Below, in pieces: positions 16,940 through 26,963 of a DNA stretch of 64,000 nucleotides (the stretch's first letter is position 1; every line of letters begins with the position of its first letter). The DNA lies in assembly GCF_001623075.1 (NCBI RefSeq), contig NZ_LMCF01000218.1, positions 124,001 to 188,000 of the forward strand. The letters are read 5' to 3'. The notes under the pieces were generated by a model. It saw nothing but the letters and a program-made list of their open reading frames with translations, made no database searches and was not told where the DNA came from. A program made the translations under genes and the position numbers. The DNA comes from Pseudovibrio sp. Ad37 (GTDB lineage Bacteria > Pseudomonadota > Alphaproteobacteria > Rhizobiales > Stappiaceae).

Positions 16940-19900
16940 ATGCGCAATAATTTCAAACAATTATGCCGAGGAATTTCCTGGGGTACCCAAATGCATTTTC
17001 GAGCCCTCTTACTTCCTGTATTGCTCCTTTTCGTTTTAATTGGTTTATCGATACACTTCATGTCAGCGTCATCGTATGCGTCGATTTTCGATCCTGCGAC
17101 AGGTGGCCTTCACAATCAGCTCAATCAAGCTGAACTGCTCACTCAGCAGCAGAACCTATGGACCATATTGTCTGTTGGATTGTTCGCGCTTGGTGTTCTT
17201 GGAATACTGATTGTCTATTCCAGCCTGTTTATTCAAGAGCGTATGCGGGCGACGCGTTTTTTCAACCGTGCCCTTCTCCTCATCGCCATCAGTTCAGCAG
17301 CATGCCTGCTCATCGACACAACGCTGAACTTGCCTGATGTAACTGCACAATTGATCCTCTGGCAGTCTCAAGTGGAGTTCAGACCACAGGGAGACATCCA
17401 CGCCGCTGCAATCCACGCAGCAATGGCAGCGATGATCGCAGTTCTGGCTTATCTGCCTCTATCGCATCAGCTGACACTGCGTGCGACGATCATTCTCGCA
17501 CTCTCAATCGGCGGGGTCATCTACCCTGCCTACCTGAAGGGTGTCCAAGGGTTACTGCTTCATCTGATTAGCCAAAACACCGTGCTGTCAGTTGGTTTCG
17601 AGCAGATTGGCGGCGGTACCGTAGTCACATTGCTCGCAACCTTCGTAGCCTTTTCCGGCATGCTGGTGACCGGACTAAGAAACTCACCAGCGTTACCTGA
17701 GTACATTCTGCGCAACACACAAAACTACAACGTGCTGCAGATCAAAGCAGGCGCGGCGCTGATGGCCGTTGGCGGCATTGGCTTTTCTGTCGGTAACACA
17801 AGCATTTACTCAGGAGAGCTGGGCAGCGCAATCTTCAACGTTCTTGTCGCAACCGGTGTCTCGGTACTATTGGGTGTCGCCCTCGGCTTCTTTGCACCGC
17901 GCAAGGTCATGTACCCAACCATTTTGCTGAGCATGATCGGCGGCTTGTCCTCCGTTCTCGGAAACGCCCAGCATCTGACGGTTGCAGGCGTCGCACTTAT
18001 TGCTCTGACGGCCTCAGCTGCTTCTATAGCAGTCGCGCGCATTATCTATGCAAGGTCAAAGACCCACAAGGTCATCATTTACTACACCAGCCTTGGCATT
18101 GGCTCTCTGATTGGCCTTTTCGGCTTCACAACCGCACTACCAGCAGACCATGCGCTGGCTGGGTTCAGTCTGGATAACCTTATACTTCAGGCAGTTGGAG
18201 CTTTACTGACCATCCTTTGGGCCTTCTTGTCAGGTCTATTCCTGTTTACGGCCTTCAAATTTGCGAAGCAGTTTCGCCAAGCCGACGAAATTGATCTGAA
18301 TGAAACGCCGATTGTCAGCACCATCAGCCAGATGGAGAACTTGATCGGCAAGTTGGTTTGGCATGACGCCAAGCTGGATGAGCGCTTGCCGGTACGGGAC
18401 AGTGACCCGCAGGAACGCCTCGCTTCGCTCTTCAACACGTTCCTCGACAAGCTTCAGAGCGACGAAAAACGGCGGAAAATCAGCGAAACATCAAACAGTA
18501 AGCAGCAGGAAGAACTCAGCAAACTCGCCACATTTGCAGAAGGCGCATTCGAAGGTCTGGCCATCTCGACAGACGGTATTATCGTTGAATGTAACCACGT
18601 ACTCTACGAGCTGCTGGACTATCAGGCAGGTGAGATGCGCGGGACCAGTTTGCTGTCTCATGTCGCGCCAGACTTCCGCGAAAAAGCGCGTGAGAGCATT
18701 CTGGCCAATGAGCCGACCCCGAACGAAGTCATGCTTTTGAGCAAGTCTGGCGAGCGTATTCCGATTGAAGTTCGTGGTCGCTTGATGGAAGTGGCAGACG
18801 AGAACCTTCGTGTCTCAGCTGTACGTGATATGCGTAAGCAGAAAGAAGACGAAGCGCGCATTCTCCACCTCGCTCAGCATGACATGTTGACCGGCCTGCC
18901 GAACCGAACTTACTTCCGCGAGCGCTTCCAAAAAGCAATCGAAAACCAGGCAAACGCAGAGCAAACAATCTCTGCAGTCATGCTACTGGACCTGGATCGC
19001 TTCAAAGATATCAATGACTTATATGGCCACCCAATCGGTGACAAGCTCATTCAGACAGTGGCCCGCCGCCTCAATGCATGCGTCACCCATCACGACACAG
19101 TCGCCCGTCTCGGCGGGGATGAGTTTGCGATCATTCAGGTCAATCTCAAGACAACGGCTGAAGTCGGTCTGCTGACCAACAAAATTCTAGAGGTCCTGTC
19201 AAAGCCGATTCATGTTGGCAACAATATCACGGTCAGAACGAGCGCCAGCATTGGTATCGCGTTGATTCCAGACCATGGGACGGACCCGGATGAGCTGATG
19301 TCCAAGGCGGATATCGCGCTTTATGAGGCTAAAGAAGCTGGCCGAAACACCTTCGCGTTCTTCGAAGACAAGATGGAAGAGGCCATCCTGCTGAGAAGAA
19401 CAATGGAAGGCGACCTGCGTAACGCATTGGAAAATGAGGAACTTCAGCTTCACTTCCAACCGCAGGCACGCTCTGGCACCCGTTCCATTGTCGGCTTCGA
19501 GGCTCTTCTGCGTTGGAACCATCCGGAGAAGGGCCAAATTGGACCGAACAACTTCATCCCGGTTGCGGAGGAAAGTGGTCTGATCATTCCGATTGGCCGT
19601 TGGGTTCTGAATGAAGCCTGTGCACAAGCTTCTCAATGGCCGGAGCGGTATCGTGTGGGGGTGAACCTCAGTCCGGTACAGTTCTGTGATGAGTACCTCA
19701 TACAGGAAGTTGAAGGTGCATTGGCACGAAGTGGGCTGTCTCCGGAGCGTCTGGAACTGGAAATCACTGAGAGTGTACTGATCCACGACGACCGCCGCGC
19801 GCTCAATACCTTGAGGCAACTCAAAGAGTTAGGCATCACCATCGCGCTTGATGACTTCGGTACCGGCTACTCTTCTCTCAGCTATCTGCGTCGCTTCCCG

Positions 19901-20269
19901 TTTGATCGTCTGAAGATCGATCGCAGCTTTGTCAGCGGTGTAACTCAGACGCCGGAACTGGCAGCAATCATCCGTGCTGTCATCGATCTTGGGCAGGCTC
20001 TGGGAATGGAAGTTATCGCTGAAGGTGTTGAAACTGAACCAGAATTAGAGCTGTTGCGCAATGAATCCTGCGATGAAGTGCAAGGCTTTTTGATTGGCCG
20101 TCCGCAAGTGATGGATGGCGAGATGGCAAAACATGTCAGCAATGCCAATCTGGAAATTCAGGCGTTAGATCAATATATCGCAGCCCTGCAAGAAACCTCT
20201 CTGAAGCTAAAAGAGAAGGAAAAACAAGCAGCTGACAAGGCTCTGGGCATGATAGATGCAGGTGACTAG
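16940..20269 (+). CDS. Amt-like membrane sensor with PAS, GGDEF and EAL domains
   Basis: 1109 residues. The membrane part (about 20-445) has a dozen hydrophobic segments that align by eye with ammonium transporters: IGGGTVVTLLATFVAFSGML (residues 222-241) matches the GGTVVH segment of AmtB, IGFSVGNTS the WFGFNAGS segment, and the following helices agree in order. The twin pore histidines are gone (Thr230 for the first; no His in YYTSLGIGSLIGLF). Then follow PAS (about 525-640), GGDEF (RLGGDEFAII near 724, RxxD site lost as THHD) and an intact EAL domain (GFEALLRW, LEITESVL, DDFGTG, VIAEGVET). It is likely a membrane sensor with phosphodiesterase and possibly cyclase activity. ATG 16991 with GGGG upstream is an alternative start. 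Confidence 0.85.
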   Translation: MRNNFKQLCRGISWGTQMHFRALLLPVLLLFVLIGLSIHFMSASSYASIFDPATGGLHNQLNQAELLTQQQNLWTILSVGLFALGVLGILIVYSSLFIQERMRATRFFNRALLLIAISSAACLLIDTTLNLPDVTAQLILWQSQVEFRPQGDIHAAAIHAAMAAMIAVLAYLPLSHQLTLRATIILALSIGGVIYPAYLKGVQGLLLHLISQNTVLSVGFEQIGGGTVVTLLATFVAFSGMLVTGLRNSPALPEYILRNTQNYNVLQIKAGAALMAVGGIGFSVGNTSIYSGELGSAIFNVLVATGVSVLLGVALGFFAPRKVMYPTILLSMIGGLSSVLGNAQHLTVAGVALIALTASAASIAVARIIYARSKTHKVIIYYTSLGIGSLIGLFGFTTALPADHALAGFSLDNLILQAVGALLTILWAFLSGLFLFTAFKFAKQFRQADEIDLNETPIVSTISQMENLIGKLVWHDAKLDERLPVRDSDPQERLASLFNTFLDKLQSDEKRRKISETSNSKQQEELSKLATFAEGAFEGLAISTDGIIVECNHVLYELLDYQAGEMRGTSLLSHVAPDFREKARESILANEPTPNEVMLLSKSGERIPIEVRGRLMEVADENLRVSAVRDMRKQKEDEARILHLAQHDMLTGLPNRTYFRERFQKAIENQANAEQTISAVMLLDLDRFKDINDLYGHPIGDKLIQTVARRLNACVTHHDTVARLGGDEFAIIQVNLKTTAEVGLLTNKILEVLSKPIHVGNNITVRTSASIGIALIPDHGTDPDELMSKADIALYEAKEAGRNTFAFFEDKMEEAILLRRTMEGDLRNALENEELQLHFQPQARSGTRSIVGFEALLRWNHPEKGQIGPNNFIPVAEESGLIIPIGRWVLNEACAQASQWPERYRVGVNLSPVQFCDEYLIQEVEGALARSGLSPERLELEITESVLIHDDRRALNTLRQLKELGITIALDDFGTGYSSLSYLRRFPFDRLKIDRSFVSGVTQTPELAAIIRAVIDLGQALGMEVIAEGVETEPELELLRNESCDEVQGFLIGRPQVMDGEMAKHVSNANLEIQALDQYIAALQETSLKLKEKEKQAADKALGMIDAGD

Positions 20270-20313
20270 CGCAGCATTTCAGCACTAAAACAATAGGCAG
20301 CCAGCAGGACTTA

Positions 20314-23300
20314 TCACCATCCTGCTGGTGCATTCACAGCCACACGGCTCCGTCCAGCACCCTGCCTAACCACCTGAACCTGAACTGGAATTCTATCCTT
20401 CAGCGCTTCCACGTGGCTGATGACGCCAACTTTTCTCCCCTGCCCCTGCAGCATCTCCAGCGCATCAATGGCAAGGTCGAGGCTTTCAGCATCCAGAGAA
20501 CCGAAACCTTCGTCGATAAAGAGCGTATCAACAAACGATTGGCGACCTTCTAAACCGGAGAGAGCAAGTGCCAGGCTGAGCGAAATAAGGAAGCGTTCTC
20601 CGCCACTTAGCGATCGTGTAGAGCGTGGTGTGTCGCCCATATCGCGGTCGATGACGAACAGGCCAAGGCCGAAATCAGCCCGTTTTAGCTGGTACCGCGG
20701 TTTAAGCTGATGCAGCTGTTTGTTGGCCAGCTCCACCAGCAAATCGAGAGTAACGCCCTGCGCCACCTTCTGGAACTTGGAACCATCCGCAGAGCCAATC
20801 GCTTCCGAAATCGCACCCCACGTCTTGGCAGTCTCTTTCGCTTCCAACAACAAACCCATGATTTGCTGGGCCTTTTCCCGCGCGTCCGCATCAACCCGCA
20901 GCTTTTCAGAAAGAACGCCCTTGCTCACCTGCAACTCAGCAAGCGTTTGCTTTGAGGCCTCCAACAACGAGGATAACTCCTCCTGCGGCTTCTCCGGCAA
21001 AGGTAGTGCCTCAACCGCAGCAAGCTCCTTCTCCCAGGTGGAAACAGCAGTTTGCGTTGCTAAGTAAGCGTCATCCAGCATCTTCAGCTCTGAGGCCAGT
21101 GCGTCCAGCTCCTGAGAGCACCGCTCCTGCAATCCGTCATAGGCTTCTTTCGTCAGCCCCAAGCTCGCAAGTTCTGCATTTAACCTGTCAACACAGTCGC
21201 TTAGCGCAGAAGCCGCTTTTGCTTCAGCAGCTATTGCCGCTGCCAATCCAGCCTCAATGCGCCCGAATTCTTCTCTTGCGTTGTTTTGTGCGTTGCTAGC
21301 GTTATTTTTGCGTTCTTTTGCGTTGCTGTGTTTTTCAGAAAATATCGCCCGATGCGCCCCGGTCGCCATCCCGCCCAACAACAGTTTCCGCTCTGCAGAA
21401 CGCTCCTGATGCAACAGGCGCAGCTGCTCCAACTGCCTCAGCAACTCGCCGGAGGATTTGGCCAGTCCATCCCGCCGTTCACTCAAACCACTCGTTTTCT
21501 GTTCAAGCGATTGCAGCGCGGCAGAAGTTGTTCCCTCCTGCTGCTCCAGTTGCTCCCAGGTGGAGATACGCTCCTGCAAACTCGCCTTCAGTGCTGGTAA
21601 CTCGGCACCAAGGGACCCGAACACCATGCCACCAGCCAGCAGCGTTTCACCAAGCCGCTGTTCCAATCGTGACTGTGTCTCAAAGTTCTCGGTATGACGA
21701 CCTTCCACGCCAGAAAGCTCTACCTTGATAGATGAAACCTCTTCAGCCTTGCGAGCCTGATCACCAACTGCTTTCTGGTGCGCATCCCGCAAACCACGCA
21801 GCATGACATCCAGCTGCTCCAGCTCTTGACGCAGCACGTCTTCCTGAACAAGAACGGCACGTAGAGCATCAACCTGTGTCGCCACCTGCGCAAGCACAGC
21901 GTCCAGCAGGTCCGGCGCATCGAGCAAGCCATCAAGAGCAAACGCCACCTCAACCGGCGGCGCCAAAGCAGCCCACTGCTTTTCCGCCTCAACCCGAAGC
22001 GCATCGGCCTCACTGGCATAGCGTTCCATCAGCGCAGAAGCATTTTTCTGCGATGCCTCACAGGCTGCAAGCTGTCCGTTGATCTCGTCTAGGTTTCGCT
22101 GCGCAGCTGCGCGAGCTTCTTCCGCTTCCTTGCGCTGTAGAAACACGTCGCCGAACAGCGTGTCCAACGCAGCCCGGCCCTCCTGTGTATCTACGGGGTG
22201 ATGGTCAGAACCACAGACCGGACATGGTGCATCATCTACCAGCTCGGCGCGCAACAGCTTTACCTGATCGCCTTGCGCCGCTTCAGCAAGAGTGGAAAGG
22301 CCGCGCGCTTTCTCAAGGGCTTCTCCCCGAAAAGTCAGTTCACTGGACGCTTTGCCTTTCGCCTGCTGCAACCCGGTCATCTGGTCCACCAGCTTCTTCC
22401 AGGTCTCACTCTCAGCCTGCTTGTTGCGCTTGGCTTTCAAAAAGTGGCGAGACGTCTCCTGCAGTTTTTCAGCCCGCTGACGGAACGTAGAAAGCTGCTC
22501 CATGCTTTTACGGGCACTCTCAGCACCAAGAGCGGAAATCTCGCCCTTCTTGGCAGCAAACGCGCCTTCACACCCTTCCAGATCAGAAACAAACTGCTCC
22601 AGCTGGGCAGAAAGAGTGCTCTGGATATCGCTCAACTCACTCTCGCGCTTGCGCATCTGGGCAAGGTGCGTTGCATCTTTCGTCAGCGCAACCTGAACCC
22701 GTTCAAACTCATCCAGATCTGCAATCAGGCTATCCTGACGGTCTTTCAAAATCTTGGTCGCGCTCAATCGCGCCATCTGCTCTTTCACAGTGGCTTGCAA
22801 GGCTTTTTGCTCATCCAGAGACTTGGTGTGCTCTGCCAGCGCTGCATCCGCCTGCTTGGCCTCCGCCACAGCAGTGTCAGAGCGGTCCCGCAATTGTTTG
22901 CCTTCAACCTCAAGCTCACCCAGCTTGGTGTCCAGTTGCTCAGCTGCACTCCATTCCGGTGTCAACTTGGCGAGTTCAGCTTCCAGCTCATTGAAAACCG
23001 CATCAGCCTGTTTGGCCAGCTCTTCCTTGCCAGCAAGGTCTTTGCGGGCACCTTCCAGCATCACCCGGCTTTTTTCAGCAGCAGCACGCGTGCCCGCAAC
23101 ATCCTTCTCGGCCTCAACCACACGGTGGTTCACAGGCTCTAAAGACTTAATGCGCTCAAACTGCGCTTTCAGATCCCGCTTGGCCTTCGCGTTTTCATGG
23201 CGGGCCTTCAAAGCTACAAACTCATCTTGCGCTGACGCCAGCTTTGTCTTCGCTTCATCCAGCTTCTGTAAATGGCCCAGCGACTTTGCAATCGCATCCA

Positions 23301-24063
23301 TGTCCGATTGAACAGACTTGGACTGCGTTTCCAGCTCCTCTGACTGCCCCACAAGGGCAGTACGCTCTTCCTCTTCCAAAAGACCAGCCACATCAGACTT
23401 TTCTTCCAGTTTTGAGGCTACATCCTTCGCATCAGTAAAGCGCTGGAAAATCTGCTTGGAAATATCCCTGTAGCGCTGCGTGCCCGTCACTTTTTCAAGC
23501 AAGGCAGCGCGCTCGTTGTCATTGGCTTTCAGGAAGGCATCAAAATCCCCCTGCGCCAACAAAACCGTACGCTTGAACTGGTCATAGGTCAGGCCCAATC
23601 GCTCTTCGACAGCCGCATCCACCTGTTTGATGCCGCTCTCAACCGCAGCATTGTCTTCAATGCGAACCAGCGAGCGTTCCACATTTTGCAAACGTCCTGA
23701 TGCTTTGTTACGGGCCCGGCGCACAGTCCAGCGCGCACGGTATCCCGTTCCATCCGCGCCAACAAAGTCCGCCTCGGCAAAGCCAGAGGCAGCACCACGT
23801 GTAAGCACGGTGCGCGGATTTGTTTCTCGCAGCTCAGCACCGGCAACATCCGGCACGCTATCGCTGCTGCCCGCAGCGCTCAAACGTGGGCATTGCCCAA
23901 ACAAGGCAAGACACAAAGCATCCAGCAATGTGGATTTGCCCGCACCCGTTTCTCCGGTAATCGCGAACAAACCAGCCCCGTTCAAAGGCTCCTGTTCAAG
24001 GTCAATCTCAAACGGAGCCGCCAGACTGGCAAGGTTTTCGCCACGCACCGCTAGAATACGCAT
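20314..24063 (-). CDS. sbcC: Nuclease complex ATPase subunit SbcC
   Basis: SMC-like ATPase of the SbcCD (Mre11-Rad50 type) nuclease, which cuts hairpins and protein-blocked DNA ends. 1249 residues: N-terminal ATPase half with Walker A GETGAGKST; long coiled coils; zinc hook CPVCGSDHHP near residue 612; C-terminal half with signature LSGGERFLISLSLALAL and Walker B LFIDEGFGSLD. Its ATG (24063) overlaps the sbcD stop by one base (TAATG), so the two are translationally coupled. Confidence 0.96.
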   Translation of the reverse strand: MRILAVRGENLASLAAPFEIDLEQEPLNGAGLFAITGETGAGKSTLLDALCLALFGQCPRLSAAGSSDSVPDVAGAELRETNPRTVLTRGAASGFAEADFVGADGTGYRARWTVRRARNKASGRLQNVERSLVRIEDNAAVESGIKQVDAAVEERLGLTYDQFKRTVLLAQGDFDAFLKANDNERAALLEKVTGTQRYRDISKQIFQRFTDAKDVASKLEEKSDVAGLLEEEERTALVGQSEELETQSKSVQSDMDAIAKSLGHLQKLDEAKTKLASAQDEFVALKARHENAKAKRDLKAQFERIKSLEPVNHRVVEAEKDVAGTRAAAEKSRVMLEGARKDLAGKEELAKQADAVFNELEAELAKLTPEWSAAEQLDTKLGELEVEGKQLRDRSDTAVAEAKQADAALAEHTKSLDEQKALQATVKEQMARLSATKILKDRQDSLIADLDEFERVQVALTKDATHLAQMRKRESELSDIQSTLSAQLEQFVSDLEGCEGAFAAKKGEISALGAESARKSMEQLSTFRQRAEKLQETSRHFLKAKRNKQAESETWKKLVDQMTGLQQAKGKASSELTFRGEALEKARGLSTLAEAAQGDQVKLLRAELVDDAPCPVCGSDHHPVDTQEGRAALDTLFGDVFLQRKEAEEARAAAQRNLDEINGQLAACEASQKNASALMERYASEADALRVEAEKQWAALAPPVEVAFALDGLLDAPDLLDAVLAQVATQVDALRAVLVQEDVLRQELEQLDVMLRGLRDAHQKAVGDQARKAEEVSSIKVELSGVEGRHTENFETQSRLEQRLGETLLAGGMVFGSLGAELPALKASLQERISTWEQLEQQEGTTSAALQSLEQKTSGLSERRDGLAKSSGELLRQLEQLRLLHQERSAERKLLLGGMATGAHRAIFSEKHSNAKERKNNASNAQNNAREEFGRIEAGLAAAIAAEAKAASALSDCVDRLNAELASLGLTKEAYDGLQERCSQELDALASELKMLDDAYLATQTAVSTWEKELAAVEALPLPEKPQEELSSLLEASKQTLAELQVSKGVLSEKLRVDADAREKAQQIMGLLLEAKETAKTWGAISEAIGSADGSKFQKVAQGVTLDLLVELANKQLHQLKPRYQLKRADFGLGLFVIDRDMGDTPRSTRSLSGGERFLISLSLALALSGLEGRQSFVDTLFIDEGFGSLDAESLDLAIDALEMLQGQGRKVGVISHVEALKDRIPVQVQVVRQGAGRSRVAVNAPAGW

Positions 24064-25310
24064 TACTCAACCTCCGCTTCTGCGATTGCGCGATAAAAAT
24101 AATCCAGATGTTTGGCTTCCGGCTCAATGCCGTGCACCCGCTCAAAGGCGGACTTGAAAAGCTCATCCGGCTGAATTTCAGAAAGGCGAATGAGGCTCTC
24201 AGCCTCCGCACTTATTGGCTCCTGCGGTTTTTGCCGCAACACCGAAACACCAGCACTGCGCACTGGATATTGCGCAAGGATCTGATCCACCTCAGCTTTC
24301 AAGCCACCAGCGGACACCTGCGGTCGCAAGTCCACATGCACAAACGGCTGTTGCTCCAATGGCAGGTCCGCATCCAGCTCCAACGCATCCAGCGCAGGCA
24401 CCAGCTCTTCAAGCAGCAAACCACCATCGCCCTTCAAGCGATGGAATGGCACAGGCCGCGTCAACTCAAGCCTCTCAAGCGAAAGCACACCGGCATCAGA
24501 AAAGCTCAGCAGATTAACGCCGTGCTTGTAATGCTGCTCGGTGACAGAAAGAGGAAACGGGGACCCGGAATAGCGGATAGTTTCTTTGCCCACCTTCTGC
24601 GGTTTATGCAAATGCCCAAGCGCCACATAAGTCAGATCATCAGGAAACTGCTCCCACGGCATGGCATGCTCACCGCCAATCAGAATACGGCGCTCCGCCC
24701 CTTCTGACTCCAGACCACCCGCCACATGCAAGTGACCAGTCGCAATAAGCGGCATCTCACCAATCTGCTCACGAGCTTGCGAGGCTGCCGCCTCATAAAG
24801 CTCCGCAACAGCCCGCACCACAGGAGACCCTTCCTCTGAAGAAGAGAAACTCAGCCCCGGCAAATCCGTTGCCCGAGGAAACGGCAGCGCCAGCACATAG
24901 GCTTTCACTGCACCATCACTGTCATGAAGCGGTACAAGATGATGGGAAAGGTCCAGCAAGCCATCGTTTCGGCGCACCATGCCAACCGCCTGCACGCCAA
25001 TCTTTTGAAACAGCACACCCGGCGCTTCCACACGTCCGGCAGGGTCATGATTGCCAGCAGTCAGCACTGTCACCAGATGCGGACGCTTCTCGCGGAACCG
25101 CGCGAGTACCTCATACAACATCTGCGTGGCATCTGCGGATGGGTTCTGGTTGTCAAACACGTCTCCTGCCACAACCAGCGCATCCACCTCATGGCGTTCA
25201 ATCAACTCTTCAAGCTCTATGAAGAATTGTTGATGCTCATAGGTGCGCGACCAGCCATTCAGACTCTGGCCAATATGCCAGTCTGCTGTGTGCAGGATTT
25301 TCAACGCCAT
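24063..25310 (-). CDS. sbcD: Nuclease complex subunit SbcD
   Basis: Mre11-type Mn-dependent exo/endonuclease partner of SbcC. Calcineurin-like phosphoesterase motifs in order: ILHTADWHIGQ, VVAGDVFD, TVLTAGNHDP, ATGHLHVAG and YVALGHLHKPQ. 415 residues. The frame is open to 25394, but ATG 25310 (MALKILHTADWH) is the family N-terminus. It is first in the sbcDC operon, divergent from the pirin gene. Confidence 0.96.
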   Translation of the reverse strand: MALKILHTADWHIGQSLNGWSRTYEHQQFFIELEELIERHEVDALVVAGDVFDNQNPSADATQMLYEVLARFREKRPHLVTVLTAGNHDPAGRVEAPGVLFQKIGVQAVGMVRRNDGLLDLSHHLVPLHDSDGAVKAYVLALPFPRATDLPGLSFSSSEEGSPVVRAVAELYEAAASQAREQIGEMPLIATGHLHVAGGLESEGAERRILIGGEHAMPWEQFPDDLTYVALGHLHKPQKVGKETIRYSGSPFPLSVTEQHYKHGVNLLSFSDAGVLSLERLELTRPVPFHRLKGDGGLLLEELVPALDALELDADLPLEQQPFVHVDLRPQVSAGGLKAEVDQILAQYPVRSAGVSVLRQKPQEPISAEAESLIRLSEIQPDELFKSAFERVHGIEPEAKHLDYFYRAIAEAEVE

Positions 25311-25689
25311 ACTACCTGTTCCACGCTCCAAGCCTTGAGGGCAGCCGTTTTGAAGGACAGCTGCATCATGACTCAGAAATTTTTCATTAACCAATCCGCA
25401 AATTAGGCATAGGGTTTACACAGAAGTCTTTAAAGCGCGGCGCTAACCCACAGATTTAGGGGCTTTGGCACAAGTAGCGCACAGGAATCTGTGCCAGCAC
25501 CTCCCCCTGCGAAATTTTTGAGAAATTCAGAGCCGGATTTTGCAGTTTCCGAAAACACGCCCCGAATCTATTCGTTCACTAATGGCGAACAATCAGATCA
25601 CCAAAGCTTACCTTGTTCATTCCAAGCACTGGAATATCTTTAAGGGCATGACGACACCACTGTAAATATTAAGAAATCAGGAGAGCCCC
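25311..25689. other. Divergent promoter gap sbcD / pirin gene
   Basis: Nearly 380 bp with no supportable frame or RNA. The AGGAG ribosome site of the pirin gene lies at its right end. Confidence 0.5.
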
Positions 25690-26421
25690 ATGTCTGTTAC
25701 AGCATCTGATTTGAAACTGAGAGTTCGCCCTTCCCACCAGCGCGGCCATGCCGATGCAGGTTGGTTGAAATCCGCCCACTCCTTCAGCTTCGCCAGCTAT
25801 TTTGACCGCAATAACATGAACTTCCACAATCTGCGGGTCATCAACGATGACTGGGTCGGCCCGGATGGCGGCTTCCCCATGCACCCCCATGAGAACTTCG
25901 AAATCTTCTCCTACATGCTGGAAGGCGCGCTGGAACACAAAGACACCATGGGCAACGGCAGCACCGTGCACAAAGGTGGCATCCAGTTCATGAGCACCGG
26001 CACCGGCGTGCAGCACTCCGAGTTCAACCCGTCCAGCACGGACGAAACGCACCTGCTCCAGATCTGGTTGATCCCGGACCGCAAGAACACCACACCGCGC
26101 TATGAAATGCTGGACCTGAGCGACGAAGCCCGCAGCGGCAAACTGCAACTGTTCCTCTCACACGATGGCCGTGACGGGTCCATCCGCACAGAAGCCGCCG
26201 CCGATATCTACTCCGGCAAGCTGGATGGCGCTGACACCATCAGCTTTGAGCTGGCAGACGAGCGCGCAGTCTACGTGCACGTAGCCCGCGGCGAAGTGCA
26301 GGTCGGTGGCCAAACGCTGAGTGATGGCGATGCCATTGAAGCAGAAGGCCGCGGCACGCTGGAACTGAGCAACGGCAACGGCGCTGAGGTCATTCTCTTC
26401 CACCTTGCACCGCGCGGCTAA
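25690..26421 (+). CDS. Pirin family protein (YhhW-like)
   Basis: Bicupin of 243 residues. Metal-binding cupin motif FPMHPHENFEIFSYMLEGAL (residues about 58-77) and GTGVQHSEFN supply the His/Glu ligands of pirins; E. coli YhhW acts as a quercetin 2,3-dioxygenase in vitro (family knowledge). The C-terminal cupin is degenerate as usual. ATG 25690 has AGGAG at the right distance. Physiological substrate unknown. It is followed by a terminator, so it is not part of the ars cluster. Confidence 0.9.
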   Translation: MSVTASDLKLRVRPSHQRGHADAGWLKSAHSFSFASYFDRNNMNFHNLRVINDDWVGPDGGFPMHPHENFEIFSYMLEGALEHKDTMGNGSTVHKGGIQFMSTGTGVQHSEFNPSSTDETHLLQIWLIPDRKNTTPRYEMLDLSDEARSGKLQLFLSHDGRDGSIRTEAAADIYSGKLDGADTISFELADERAVYVHVARGEVQVGGQTLSDGDAIEAEGRGTLELSNGNGAEVILFHLAPRG

Positions 26422-26480
26422 ACACAACACACACCCCATCTGGACCACCCAATGCCTGACAGGTTGGCATTGGCACATTG

Positions 26481-26524
26481 GAGGGAGGCACTCCTCAATA
26501 ACAACAAAAGCCTCCCTCTCTTTT
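26481..26524 (+). terminator. Terminator of the pirin gene
   Basis: Arms GAGGGAGGC (26481-26489) and GCCTCCCTC (26510-26518) with a 20-nt loop, then TCTTTTG. Confidence 0.75.
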
Positions 26525-26547
26525 GTCCTTCAAAAGACTCACCTTGC

Positions 26548-26573
26548 AATACTACAAGGATATTTGTAGTATT
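26548..26573. promoter_or_regulatory. ArsR-type operator before arsR
   Basis: Perfect inverted repeat AATACTACAA - GGATAT - TTGTAGTATT ending five bases before the arsR start codon. A repressor bound here would also cover the ribosome-binding region, fitting autorepression relieved by arsenite. Confidence 0.75.
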
Positions 26574-26578
26574 ATTGC

Positions 26579-26941
26579 ATGACAGAGAATTCTGAGTGCA
26601 ACACCTCCGCAAATCTAAAGGAAGACGAAGCCGTCGCAGCGCTGAGCGCTCTGGCACATAAAGACAGGCTCGCTGCCTTCCGTCTCATCCTGACAGCAAT
26701 GCCCAAGGGCCTGCCCTCCGGACAGATCGCCAAAGATCTCTCCATCGCCCCCACACGCATGTCCTTTCACCTTGCAACGCTTGAACGCGCCGGGCTCCTC
26801 ACCGCCCAGCGCGAAGGCCGTGTGGTGCGCTATGCCATTGCCCCGCACACCATGCGCGGCCTGCTTCGTTTCCTGACGCAGGATTGCTGCAGCGGCGATC
26901 CTACCCTGTGTCTGGATTTCAACCCGTTTCCTTGTCGTTGA
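26579..26941 (+). CDS. arsR: Arsenite-responsive repressor, ArsR family
   Basis: 120-residue winged-helix repressor: ALAHKDRLAAFRLILTAMP, then LPSGQIAKDLSIAPTRMSFH as recognition helix. Metal-sensing cysteines sit at the C-terminus (Cys103, Cys104, Cys111 in DCCSGDPTLC), resembling the C-terminal arsenite site of the A. ferrooxidans-type ArsR. An inverted repeat directly precedes ATG 26579. It is followed by arsC and arsH, forming an ars operon. Confidence 0.88.
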   Translation: MTENSECNTSANLKEDEAVAALSALAHKDRLAAFRLILTAMPKGLPSGQIAKDLSIAPTRMSFHLATLERAGLLTAQREGRVVRYAIAPHTMRGLLRFLTQDCCSGDPTLCLDFNPFPCR

Positions 26942-26963
26942 CCGCCCCCATCGGAGAGACCAA

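Noticed and set aside
16940-18280. MHYT or MASE-type membrane sensor for the large GGDEF-EAL protein
   Set aside because: No MHYT motif; the helix pattern and GGGTVV segment agree better with the Amt fold.
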